Origin: Avena insularis
Taxonomy: Eukaryota; Streptophyta; Magnoliopsida; Poales; Poaceae
Direction: 5' to 3'
Length of the DNA stretch: 64,000 nt
NCBI GenBank assembly: GCA_023614405.1
Contig: CM042696.1
Span: 338,635,211 to 338,699,210 of the forward strand
Under the pieces are notes generated by a model. That model was not told the DNA's origin, searched no databases, and saw only the letters and a program-made list of their open reading frames with translations. Positions 22,651 through 34,209 of this stretch are shown one piece after another; the first letter of the stretch is position 1; each line of letters begins with the position of its first letter. The position numbers and the translations under genes are program-made.

Positions 22651-23240
22651 CTATACACCTTAATCACTTAATCGAAAGCTATGTTGGTAATCTTGTTGAA
22701 CGGCTTCTCCTTTAGTAATTTCATAACCAGTTTGAATCTTGAGATACAAGAATCAAGGTCCACTGAACACTTGGCATCTTTTATTAGGTCAGAGTAAAGT
22801 TATCTTTTAAGAGAAGGAGCGTCTTTTTTGCTTGCAGTGGGGTACAGGTCCCTTAACAAACCAAAAAGGTCCTCATCCTCGATCTGATGAGCTTTAGGCG
22901 GATCAGCATCAGCGAGAGGATCAAGAATAGGCTGAGAATATGGTTCACCATGTTTAGTCCACCTAATATATGTTTGTTGCATCCCATTAACGAATATATG
23001 ATCTGCGATTGTGCTCTGACTCGGCTTTTTATAATTAAGGCTTTGTTGACATGGGAAAAACACATCTGAGTCACCGTTATGCTGACTAACAAACTTCTTG
23101 AAGTCATTAACACCTTCCCAGTGTTGCTTTTTTCAATTCGGTATCCAATATCTGTCCATATGTTGAGGATAGAGATGGTTAGAAGCTCTCAAGATATTTC
23201 ACCGAACAGGTTGATTACAGATCTAATGAAGCCAAGATAT
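22651..23240 (-). pseudogene. CACTA Tnp2 N-terminal part (transposase-associated domain)
   Basis: Minus-strand reading VFFPCQQSLNYKKPSQSTI, then IADHIFVNGMQQTYIRWTKHGE, the signature of the transposase-associated domain at the Tnp2 N-terminus (DHL..NGF...Y..W..HGE). An acidic linker DPLADADPPKAHQIEDEDLF follows. Alternate frames cover 22853-23113, so shifts are present. The start codon is not certain. Confidence 0.75.
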
Positions 23241-24280
23241 CTAAGCAACCTCATTGAGCATAAAACTATAAATTCCACGTAATTTTAGCTTATTTCAGAA
23301 ATTGAGTGCAACTATGTTACATATTTGATAGAACAGATCGACCGAGCGCAAAATGCCAACCAATTTGAACAAATAGATCAAGTGCAGAACAATGTCAAAC
23401 GAACAGGTCGAGTATGAAATGAATTATAGGTAATGATTCGAGCTAACTACGGATATTATAAGCATACCGTGGGGATCGACTAGCTAACCGCCGGCCTATG
23501 TGCGTCTCAAAAAGAACGGCGCCACCAGCAATGGTGTCAGGCCACCTCAGCTGATAGACAGAGTGTGAATGTTTTGGTGCGTGGCCTATGGTTTTAACCG
23601 TTTGCGCGTCTCCAAAATAATGGCGCAAAGAGATAGTAGCTGGCTGGTGGAGTGAAGGCGCAAGTTGGAAGGCACGAGTAGGAAAGTTTTGGCATGCATG
23701 GGGTATGTGTCCTGGTTGTCAACAATTTTCACGTGAAATATCGGCCAAACTTTTCTCCCTTGTTTTTTCTTTCTTGTTGAGATCCAGAATTTTTATTACT
23801 AAGCCCATGAAATTAGCCTATCAGGACCAAGCATAGCCCAAAACCTTCCAATTCGGCCTTTTCATTGTCTTGTGGCCGCTAACCATAGCGCATTCATTTT
23901 TGGAGTGAGTCCATGAATAATAGGGCATCCACCCCAGTTAGCCCAGAATCTTTTTAATTCGGCCTTTATGGTCATCCCCTTCCCCAACCCCTGAAAAAAG
24001 CTCCGCCAACCAATGTTTTTTTGTAGAAACTAATGCATAACTAGTAAGTTCCACATACCCTGCACGTGAGACCCAGATAATAGACATATGACATATCATC
24101 ACTATATAAAATTATAATAGATAATTCTAAAACATTATAATTTGACCGACATCTATATAGTATGGGTGTATATTTGTTCCTTTACTTTGTACCCTGTATA
24201 TTTGGACCCAGCAACGGACAAATGTCAAAACAGCGGACGAGGCTGAAAAAAATCCATCATGTGCATTTTTCATATACAGA
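23241..24280. other. Non-coding 5' region of the CACTA element
   Basis: I see no gene here. AT-rich sequence with short direct repeats precedes the larger repeat array. Confidence 0.5.
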
Positions 24281-26130
24281 GAGGCTGACACATGGAACCC
24301 AGCAGCGCGACCTTATAGAGATGCTTCATCGAGAAACATTGCCAAGTTCGAAACAGGGAGGCGCGAGCGAGAAAAAAGTCCAGCATGGTGAGAGGCTAAC
24401 ATGGAGGACCCAGCAGCCTGAATAAATGGTTGACGCAGCAATCAATGTTATCAAGTTTGACCCAAATAATAGTCCAATATACACACGCCTTTTCAAGGTC
24501 AGGGAACTGCTTTTTTTAGCGTAGGGTCAGGGAACTGCTAAGCATGGGCTAGTGAAATTTGAGAAAGGATCACATGGAGAATAGGTAAGCACATTTTAAT
24601 TCATCCTTGTCAGGGTCAAGGGACTGGTTAACATAGCCAAGTGAAATTTAAGAAAGTGGCCCATGGAGTATAGCGCATGTAGATGTACCATGTAGAATAG
24701 CCCAAAATATTTTTAATTTGGCCTTTTGAGCATTGCCCCCCACCTCTTAAAAAAAAACTCCGCCTCTACCTCTTAAAAAAACTCCGTCTACCCATCTTTT
24801 TAAGAAACTAGTCCATTATATATGTGGCATTTTATAAATTGATATGCCAGGAGCGTTGCCCTTTTATTTTTAAAAATATAAACACGGACACATGACATCT
24901 TTTTAAAAACATTAACACATAACTTGAAGGTACTAAGGAATGTTTAATAATATATTTTCTATAAATATCTTTGGCATAGTGGCGACACGCACAGTTTAAA
25001 CCAATTAGAAGTCTTGAGTTTTTTTCTACTATAGTAATATTGTATTATGGAGATGCTAACATTGCTGACCCACCAGCCTGCGGCATCCCTCGAGTTTATT
25101 GGTCGGGTTTGAAAAAAGTTAAATACTTGTACAGAGAGGCTAGCATCAGGGACCTACCCGCCAAAACATATAAGGTTGCATCGAGGACCCACAAGCCAGA
25201 ACATACCAGAAAGCTAACATGGTGGTCCTAGCAGCAAGAACATACATGACTACTACATCGATCAACGTTGCAAAGATCAAAACAGCGGACACGGCTGAAA
25301 AAAGGTCTATCATACACACATTTTATTTAAAGATAGACCGACATGTGGGACCCACCAGCACGACCGTATATAAGTGTTGTATCGAGCAACATTGCCAAGT
25401 TTGAAACAAGGAGGTGCGAGCGAGAAAAAAGTTCATCATACACACGTTTCTTCTAATGAGAGGCTGACATGGGGTGACCCAGCAGCCTGAAAAAACGGAT
25501 GATACAGCGAGCAACGTTATCAAGTTTGAAACACGAAGGCGCGAGCAGACAAAAAAGTCAATCATACAACTAATCCTTCTAATGAGAGGCTGTCATGTGG
25601 GACCTAGCTGCGTGAGATTCATCGAGCAACGCTATCTAGTTAGGAACCGGGTAGTCCTAGAGAAGAAACAAATCCATCATACACACAATTCATCTAATGT
25701 GAGGCTAACATAAGGAACCCACCAACACGGCTGATGTAGCGAGCAACACTATCAAGTTTGGAACACGGAGGCATGACCGAGGGAAAAAATTCCATCATAC
25801 ACATGTTTTTCATAATGAGAGGATGACATGTGGGGCCCAGCAGCGTGATTAAACGGTAGATATATCAAGCAGCGCTATCAAGTTTAGAATAGGGTAGCAC
25901 GAGCGAAGGAAAAAAATTCTATCATAAACATGTTTCTTCTAATGAGAGGATGACATGTGGGTCATAGCAGCCAGATTAAACGTTAGATGCATCGAGTAAC
26001 GCTATCAAGTTCAGAATAGGGTAGCGCGATCGAAGGAAAAATATTCCATCATACAAATGATCCTGCTAATGAGAGGCTGGCATGTGGTTCCTAGCAGCCT
26101 GACTAAATGGCGGACGCATCGAGCAAGGTT
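24281..26130. repeat. Degenerate direct-repeat array, unit about 120-128 bp
   Basis: A recurring unit contains gagaggctgacatg, then gggacccagcagc, then catcgagcaacg-tatcaagtt and a run of a's followed by tcatcatacacac. Recognisable copies of the first motif start near 24281, 24388, 25133, 25203, 25326, 25458, 25583, 25697, 25816, 25943 and 26071. The last seven are most regular. Subterminal repeats bound by transposase are usual in CACTA elements, but these are larger than typical. Confidence 0.75.
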
Positions 26131-26423
26131 ATCGAGTTCAAATTAGGGAGGCGTGACCAAAAAGTATGGTCCGCTAGAGACACTAGCATATGGGGCCCAC
26201 ACACCTCAAAAGACTTTGACGAGTCAACATCGAACGAGAAACCGAAAATCTTGCTTCCGTCACGCGCTCGCCGAGCTTCCTCCATGTTTTAGCGGTTCTG
26301 ACATAGTAGAGGGCCGCGAAAACGGGAAAAAAATTCCATCGCCCATGGTCGAGCCGAGAATTTTGTCGTGGAAGACGCGCCTTCTATGACGACCGTCGGG
26401 CCAAGTCATTGCAGAAGGAAACA

Positions 26424-26435
26424 TTTCTTGTAGTG
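26424..26435 (-). repeat. CACTA 5' terminal inverted repeat
   Basis: TTTCTTGTAGTG on the plus strand, the complement of CACTACAAGAAA. It is preceded by subterminal sequence that contains ttccgtcacgcg. Confidence 0.75.
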
Positions 26436-27650
26436 AATTCCACATAGTTTCCAAACACTAAGTGATCGTCGAAGTCCTCACACTTCGTATTAAGGTACCT
26501 AGAAATAAAAATATTAGAAAGTAATCTGTAGCTACATAACAATGAATAACATTAGCCAATATTAATGTCTCTAAGCCCTAAAGATGACCTTTGTCTTCTT
26601 ATCTTTCTTGGCTATAGGTTGCTTCACTACATCATCAGATGGAACATTGGTGATGACAACATTGGTTTCACGAGTAGCCTTTATTTTAAGCCTAAAATAC
26701 ATTGCAATAATAAGAACATTTTGTTTTGATGCTATATTGTGTTAGTGCTAGTAGCAACAATTTTAGAACTTGCTCATGTATGTCGGGAACCTTCATGCTG
26801 CAGGACATGCAATCCTCACAGTTCATCCTACCTACCCCTGATGGTGAAATACAATAATAAAATTCTAACTACAAGTATTTAATTTGGTGACTGAAACAAG
26901 CATCCAAATACAATAATCAAATTATAACTACATGAATCAAATTCTAGTTAGTGAAAATACAAGAATAAAATTCCAAACATTAAATTTGGTGACTAGATAC
27001 TACTGTACTACAAGCATAATCCATTGACTAAAAGAATCATACAATGACTACAAGCATCGAGGGAGAAATTTCTAGGAGTCGTCGCACTAATGTTGTGCGT
27101 GATGGCTTCCAAATCTGAGAATTACTACAAGCGTTTACCAGTGACCTAGACCTAGATCGAGCATCTACAGGGGACCTAGACCCTTCGCTGGTGACCTAAA
27201 GCTAGATAGTATCACTGATGCGGTGACCTAGATCAAGCACAGGCATGCTCCATAGAATGCGGAGCACTTACCCGTGAGCCTGCGGCCTCCGTTGTCACTG
27301 ATATCATCGAGGAGGGGAGGGGATTTGGTGGTTCCTAGGGAGGGGCATAGATTTGGAAGAAGTGGTGGGGACTAGGGAGGGTTAGCGAGGAGCACCATGA
27401 GGAGTTGGTCCCACTCAGATTTGGGTCTCACCGAATCCTTGAAGCTGACGAGTGGGTCCTGCGGAACCTTTTGTGAAGCTAACAAATTGGGTAAATAGAA
27501 ATTACTAATTAAAAATATGTATGTTCCACATAAAGCGTTACTTAATTACTGCAACAACTATTTTTTGTTATTATCTTATCCAATGCCTATCACGCAATGA
27601 CTATTAGTTATATTAGAGGACCATTGCTTTTCATATTAGTCTTTTGCATA
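26436..27650 (-). other. Unassigned segment between two CACTA ends
   Basis: On the minus strand, short coding-like pieces read NVPSDDVVKQPIAKKDKKTK (about 26590-26660) and MNCEDCMSCSMKVPDIHEQV (about 26765-26825). A GC-rich stretch at about 27280-27410 resembles a 5' exon that ends at a GGGTAAGTG donor. The pieces may be a short spliced gene of a transposon or a captured host fragment. I recognise no domain. Confidence 0.35.
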
Positions 27651-28067
27651 CACTACAACATGGATCCTGGGCACTGGAACTTATCGACATCGAGGCACAG
27701 CCTTACTCATCGCGCTCACGCTGGCGCGGCAAAAAAGCTGTCAGGGATAACTGCGTCGGGGATTGTACAACGGCGACAGATTTTTAGGCGCGGCACAACG
27801 TGAGCCGCCAAGCTAGCGCTTCCATGGTTGCAAATCGTGTATGTCGTGGCCCATGTAAGGAGGCACTGCTTAGGTGACATGGTAGTTGTGCATGGCCGGC
27901 ACAATTCAATGACGTCCTATAGACCCACACATGACATAATTTAGATTTACATTATCTTAACATAAATCACAGATAATCATAATAAGAATCACACATGATG
28001 CTTCAAATATCATCACAAGTTCACGACGCGTATGGAATATTACATAGGTAGCAATCAGTTCCACAGT
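27651..28067 (-). mobile_element. Second CACTA transposon, 3' terminus
   Basis: The plus strand begins CACTACAACATGG at 27651, a CACTA-type terminus. GC-rich subterminal sequence with TCGGGG, GGCGCGGC and GCCGCCA words follows, then 3' UTR-like sequence. The segment is interrupted at 28067 by the Tat element and continues at 41114. Confidence 0.55.
28063..28067. repeat. Target-site duplication (acagt), left copy, of Tat element
   Basis: acagt precedes the TG of the left LTR and is repeated exactly at 41114-41118 after the right LTR. Confidence 0.92.
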
Positions 28068-28551
28068 TGACGAGGGTTTAACTCGTCAATGCCCATTGTT
28101 ATGGAATTGAGTTTTGGAGAAGGAGGGAGCGCTGGAGAAATCTATCGGCTAACAGACAAGCACACAAGGGACAAAGATTTACCTAGGTTTAGGCCTCGTA
28201 GAGGTTCCTACTCCTGCTTGTCTGCTCGTGGAATTATCGAAGGAATCAAAAGTTACAATAGTGCGCATATGCAATCTAGCGAGAGTTGTGGAAACTAGGG
28301 TTGCGTGTGTTCTCCTCGCCGCCCCCTCCTAGCCTTTATATAGATAGGCTAGGTCTCGGGTAGCAGGTCGAGTCGGTTACAAGTTAGGGTTTTCCCCTTT
28401 AAACTTTCCATCTTTAGCTTCTTGTTCTTCAAGCAATCGAGAGTCCGCAGATTACTCGAATCCTTCGTTTGGGTCTTGGCGACACCGTGGGCCTATACAT
28501 ATTCAGACCATATATACCAAGCTCGAGTACCTATAGAGTATACCCATGTCA
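28068..28551 (-). repeat. 3' LTR of Tat element
   Basis: 484 bp, TGACGAG...CCATGTCA on the plus strand. Its outer end can fold, because TGACGAG and CTCGTCA pair across a 7-nt loop (28068-28088). TATA-like CTATATAAAGG (minus strand) lies at 28333-28343. Confidence 0.92.
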
Positions 28552-28565
28552 GTAGCCCCCGAGTG
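28552..28565 (-). promoter_or_regulatory. Polypurine tract of Tat element
   Basis: Minus strand CACTCGGGGGCTAC abuts the 3' LTR. Near-copies occur further inside at about 29129-29142 and 29416-29429. Confidence 0.8.
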
Positions 28566-29927
28566 TCCAGTGGAATCGTAGATTCGACTAGGGACTTTTG
28601 AAGTCTTTCGAGTGCATGAATGAGTATATATTTCGACTGCTTTTATTTGTGTCATAGGGATTGTCGATATGCGTGCCTGATGTAACCGAAGTATCGGTAT
28701 CAGTTGACCACCTTAGGGTGAAACAACGCAATCTACTCGAACTCGAGTCTCCGGACTCGAATCCGGAAAAATGCTGGCGTAATTCGACTCAAGCCGCGGA
28801 GGTCTTACAAGAGTCAAATTCCAGTTATATAGGTGTGAGCACTCGACGCGTCTGTCAAGGCATGTTCATCGTACCTGTAGGCATGGATATATTTCTGGTA
28901 GTGCGTAGCTAAATGCGTTGCCATGCCTTATTCAGGTCTTACCTTCACGCTATAAGCGTGGCATCCGAATTTTATCATCGCGGAGACGATTCTGGTGACC
29001 CAGGAGATGCAGTCTCTTTGTAGGGAAAATTATGAGGCGGTGTCGCCATGAGTTTCGAGTGTGGATGTTATCGACACATAGTTTTTGCATAAATAATCAT
29101 AGGGTGCGCGACTAGCGCTCCCTATGGGAGTAGCCCCCGAGTGCCTGGTCGAGTCGAAGACTCAGGCAGGGACTAAAGAATCATTTTGCGACTGTTGTGC
29201 TTGGTTGAGTCGAAGACTCAGGCAGGGACTAAAGAATCATTTTGCGACTGCTATCGTCTTTTTCTTGTTTCAGTCGAATTTGTTTCCGGCGCTCCCTATG
29301 GGAGTAACCCATGTCCATAATCGAATCGTATTTCGAGTGGTTGGGTTTGCCTTTTGATTGTCCTTAGTCCTGCAAAAAGAAAATCGTAGGGTGCGCGGCC
29401 AGTGCTCCCTATGGGAGTAGCCCCCGAGTGCTTGGTGGAGTTGAAGACTCCAGCAAGGACTAAAGTAGTCGAAGTTTTTTGCTCCGTAGCTTTGATGACG
29501 TCAGTGCTGACGCTTGTATGACCTTAGTTGTCCGTGTGAGCGAGTTTGACTGGACGTGACGAGCAGTGGGTCCCACTTCCTGACTTTGATTTGACTGGGC
29601 GTGCATAATCTTTATTTTAACTGCGCCTCCTCGATTTTCATGCGTAATGGGAGTAGTGGAGGGACGGTTCACACTTCCCCTTCTCCACGTGTCCAACAGG
29701 ATGTGTGCCACGCGTCCAATAGGGTTTTTCTGAGCCGTTGGATTGCATCTTCCAGGGGTTAAGTAGCGGCGCTATGGCGGTAATTTTCCCATATGTGCTC
29801 ATTCCTCCTTGCTGCCATCGCCATTGTTGCTACTCCTCTGCTTTTTTCTGCGCCCGTTTCCTCCACGACGCTGGACCAGCTCCGCCCGTTCCCGAACTAC
29901 TTTCTTCGCTCACATCGCCGTCGTGCA
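28566..29927. other. Tat element 3' non-coding region and putative antisense promoter/leader
   Basis: No convincing coding on the minus strand. It contains repeated polypurine-like boxes and a 56-bp tandem duplication. From about 29640 the sequence becomes promoter-like for the plus-strand gene (CACGTG-containing ctccacgtgtcc, then a pyrimidine-rich leader). I see no strong TATA. Confidence 0.5.
29151..29250. repeat. 56-bp tandem duplication in Tat 3' region
   Basis: The block starting gagtcgaagactcaggcagg is present at 29151 and again at 29207, and each copy runs to ttttgcgactg. The two copies are almost identical, so the duplication is recent relative to the element. Confidence 0.85.
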
Positions 29928-32900
29928 ATGGGGAAGGAGAAGGGAGGCGTTGCCACTGATTCCGTGGCCACTGTTGCCGCGGCGAAGAATAAGGGCGGCT
30001 CCGCCGCTGTGGGGACTAGCACCGGCGGCGGCGGGAAGAAAAAGGTCACGGGCACCCACGTCACGAATGGTGCGTGGCGCCCTTCCATCATCAAGTCTTC
30101 TGATCTCCGTCTTATTCGCCAAGACGGAGTGCTATCCGCGGCAGTCGCCGATGCGCGCGTCCCCAGCGGTGAGACCATTCCTGCTCCTCCCGCTAGTTTT
30201 CGAGTGATGTTTCTTGCATTCATCATTCGCGGTCTTTCCTTGCCTCTTCACCCCTTTTTAGGGGTCTTCTTTGTTTCTACGGGCTCCAGCTCCATCAGCT
30301 GTCCCCAAATTTGATCCTCCACATCTCTTGCTTCATCACACTCTACGAGTGCTGGCTCAGAATCGAGCCACACTTTGGCCTTTTCAAGCGCATCTTCAAA
30401 TTGAAGCGCCAGCCTACATCTGGCTCTTTAGTTTATGATGTAGGTGGTTGCGGAATCCACGTCGACCCATCCGCCACCTACTTCGACATCAAGCTCACGG
30501 CGTCCATCCAAGGGTGGAGGGACAAATGGTTCTACATCCGCGATCATAAGGCCAAAGATCAACACTTTGGACTTGCGCCCTTCGATCCCGCGACAGCGTG
30601 TAGGAGGATGCGCTCCTGGAAGAACGTAGTCATGCCTGGCAAGCTCGCGGAGACAGACGTGTTGTATCAACGTGTATGCGACCTCGAGAGTCGCATAGGT
30701 AAAGAGGAGGGAGGCTGCACTCTCATCCGAACATGGCTGCGCCGTCGCGTCCAGCCTCTGCAAGCCAGAGTCCACCCCATGTTTAAATGGGCTGGCGCTG
30801 ATGATCCCACTCACGTGTCTGCCGATGACATGTCCGCGAGTGAGGTGGACAAGAGGGTTCGACTGGTCACGAAGTACACCGGCAAGGATGTGCTTCCCAG
30901 TGAACCAATTGTTCCTCCCTTTGATGCTTCGAATCCTCCTCCTAAGGTATAGTTGTGCTACCCAGTAGCTTATTTTTGTCGATTGCTCTTCTGTTGCTTA
31001 CTTGCTTTTTGCTGTTTTTTGTTGTCTGTATGCAGGATTGGGTGGTGTCGCCTTGTATGCCCCCTCTCCCTGAGGGGATTATTCCTCGCGAAGCCTTGGA
31101 AGAGGATGAGTCTGAGTTGACTGTCCCTTCTGATGTGGAGGAGGAAGCCCCCGAGTCGGATAGTCCGGATACTCACAAGCATTCGCACAGTGAGGACTCC
31201 GACGCGTCGTCTCCTTTGACTCCGGAAGGCACGGGCGTTGGTGCAGAGTCGCCAATTCCTGTCATTCCTGTGAGGGCTGTGGCACCATCTTCTCGCAAGA
31301 AGATGCGATTGCCCAAGGAGTCTTCGTCGGAGTCGGTGGAGGCCACGTTTGACTTTGACAAGTTTGACTGGTAAGCTTTCTAGTTCACTTGTTCTTCTCT
31401 GTTTGCTTCCTTTTGGCTTGTCTCTGGGTTTGCCATTTTGTTGATATGGTCGTTATCTTGCAGTCAAGAGGCGTCGTCATCTTCTGGCGACATCCAATTT
31501 TTAAAGGAGTCAGGAGTCGCGACCTCGAAGGCCAAGGAAGAGGTCAAGTGCGCTCCTTCCCCTCCGGTGGCGGCCCACTCCAGGCACAACTCTTCTAGTT
31601 CTCCCCATGCAGGGGAGCATCGAATGGTTGCCCGGGTGACGGCACAACAGACATCTTCGGAGTCACTAGAGGACCATGTAAGTATAGATTTTCTTCGTTT
31701 TAATTTGTAGTCGACGTTGTCTGTTGCCTCTGCTGATTCCTTGGTTGTGCTACAACTCCTTGTGAAGGAAGCCGCGCACTTAGCAGAACAGGTGATGGCG
31801 ATGGGTCGCCAGCATGCAATGCTGGAGACGCGTCACCGCGTGGTTGAAAGTGAGTATTCTACATTTTATTCTACTTCGTCTGCTCCTTTTGATATAGTCA
31901 ACTGATGATCAACTTTTGCTTGTCCTGTAGCTGAACATAATGCCTTATTGCGTAACGCCGCCACCATGGATAAGACACTTGCCGCGGCTGTGAAGGGTCG
32001 CGATGAGGCAATCGCAGCGCGTGACGAGGCACAGAAGCGTGAAGAGGATCTGTGTGCTTCCTTTGCGGCCAAGGAAAAGTTGTTCGAAGAACAACTATTC
32101 TCAATCGCCAAGGACCTCTCAGGTATTTTGGCTTGTGGATTTTGTTATCCTTCTCTGCTTCGAATGTTTTTGCTGGTGGCGCTGATGTTTTGGTCCATGT
32201 TTGGGTTTATGTACAAATGCTGGCGATTTGATCTTTGACCCGCAGGCCCTTCGTTGCAATGATGCTCTGGCGGGTGCGGTGTCCGCAGTCGAGGACCGTA
32301 GCGCCACCGTCCAGGATACACTTTCCAAGGCCAAGGTCGCCCTCAGTCGCCTCTGGGAGGAGTTGATGCCTAAGGCGGAGCTGTTCGATAATATGGACGA
32401 GCTGGTGGAGTCACTCGCCAGGGGTGTGCCTTCCACCTACAAGAACTCACTCCGCACGGCTGGCGCGACCATGTCACTCGCCATGGTGCAGGCCCACGGA
32501 GTCGAGATTGATCCTTCCGCGGTGTCCAAGGCGATGCCTATTGGCGCGGACGGTCAGGAGGTAGTCTTCGCTCCTTTCGCGACTGCCTGTACCAAATATG
32601 GGCATCCTCTGATAAATACTATTGCGAAGTACTCTGAGGAGCTCCAACGTGCCAAGAAGGCGGAGAAAGCTTCGGCCTCAGGGGCCGGCAGAAAGTCAGT
32701 GGCGTCTGATACTGCCACGGACTTCATGAAGCCCCCGAAGCCGTCGAAGTCGAAGAGGCCAGCTGCTCCTTAGTTAGATTTGTAATAGTTGATTAGTTTA
32801 TGTCCTTTTGTTTAAGAACATGCCTGCTGGCGAGTGTATCTGCTGATACTTTATGCTGGTCTTGAATGCATCTGACCCTTTTGTCGTTGTGTTGATTTGG

Positions 32901-33770
32901 TCGTCTTATTTTGCTTTCTATCTTGACTTGTGGTAGGATACATCAAGTGATCCTGTGAGGGGGACCCAGGACTCGCCAACTCTTGATGATACCATGGCAC
33001 CATCACGCTCCAGGGTAGATGAGTTGTCCTTGCTTTCGCGACTGCGTGATCGCGTGAAGAAGCTAGAGCGTGAGTTGCCCGTGCTCCACGGTAATGCGGA
33101 CGTGTGGAAGTCAAAGGCAGAAAAAGCCGCCGCCCGAGAGCAGTATCTACTTGGCGAGGTGGCGCAGCTGGGCGACCAATTCAAATGTTAGTTTGCTGGT
33201 TCTTATATTTTCCTTGTAGTTACTCGCAGTGGTACATTGTACTCATGCTGCTGTTGCTGCTTCGTGCAGTTGTCAGCGCGCGTCATTCGTAGGAGGAGAA
33301 GGATAGAATTGCCATTCGCCTGCATGATCTTACTCAGGAGCAACTTCAGGACAGTGGATACTTCTGGGTAGATCATGATCGTGCGACTGCCCTGGTGACC
33401 CTACAGGAACGTGCGTCGCGAGTGCTGCTCTTTTTGAAGAAATCACAGTCATGCTTGAAGAACATTTATCGAACGATGTTCCCGCTGGATGATACTCCAT
33501 CAAGCTTGCTGGCCCTCCTAGCCAAGTTTCAAGATCTGTCTGCGGTTCGCAAATGCGTGAGGCAATAGTTGGTGGCTGGTGCCAAGGCTGCTCTGTCAAT
33601 GGTGCGATTGCACAGGCCTGACGTAGACGTTACAACAATTGCGTCTGGGCCACCTGCACCACCAGTAGGTTCTGCCTGGAATATGGTGCCGCACTACCAG
33701 GCGGTGGATCGCCCAGCAGAAGAGATCATTGACTTCTTTGAGGAACAAACCAACATTCTCCTGCTGTAGT
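29928..33770 (+). pseudogene. Antisense multi-exon gene of Tat element (Transposase_28 domain)
   Basis: The ATG at 29928 opens MGKEKGGVATDSVATVAAAK. The first exon reads ASFRVMFLAFIIRGLSLPLH, then shifts by one base in a T run near 30257 to GLLCFYGLQLHQLSP and LYECWLRIEPHFGLFKRIF. These are characteristic of the putative gypsy-type transposon domain (Transposase_28). Introns with GT-AG ends are visible at 30947-31035, 31371-31463 and probably 31678-31710 (unusually short), then about 31849-31930 and 32130-32246. Downstream exons encode acidic, Ser-rich and coiled-coil sequence (RDEAIAARDEAQKREEDL; DELSLLSRLRDRVKKLE). The function of such antisense Tat genes is unknown. A stop at 32771-32773 and later shifts leave the last blocks uncertain. 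Confidence 0.75.
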
Positions 33771-34209
33771 AGTAGCCCAATTTGTATCCTGCACATAATT
33801 GTAATTGTGTTGTAAAGTTCATATAGATGTTGTAGATAATTTATTATCAAATGTGTAAAAAGAGCTTTGTTAGCATGAGGTGCGTTGCACTATGCGAGTC
33901 CTTTTCGTTAGCCTGGCCATGTTTTATCTCAGTCCCTTGTCAACCTGTCAGGTGCGTTGCAGCTGGGTTGAGGTTGTGTTAAGGAGTTCGATTGATGTAC
34001 CAGCTACTCAGGATATCGCGTTTTGGTTCGAAGAATAGATGTGTATAGGGTGGCTTAGCCCCCGAGTACATAAATTGACAAAGTAAAGGAGGACACAGAG
34101 TTTTGGGGCACTTAGCTTTTATTTATTCGGAGAACAGTGCGAGGTACAATATGTGGCTAAGTAGCTTTGGCTGAGTACCCTTGTTTGCGGTGTAAAAGTA
34201 AAAAAACAA

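Larger units (their letters stand above)
22646..26435 (-). mobile_element. CACTA transposon, 5' part with terminus
   Basis: The continuation of the element at 3300-6458. The Tnp2 frame resumes at 22646. Upstream lies a non-coding region with a degenerate repeat array and subterminal GTGACG/CGTCAC-rich sequence. The plus strand ends TTTCTTGTAGTG at 26424-26435, the complement of the classic CACTACAAGAAA terminus. The expected 3-bp duplication cannot be tested because the other end is missing. Confidence 0.8.

Noticed and set aside
27651..27662. CACTAC at 27651 as the missing end of the first CACTA
   Set aside because: It faces the wrong way for that element: both this and 26435 would then bound 26436-27650 from outside. 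Subterminal sequences also differ.
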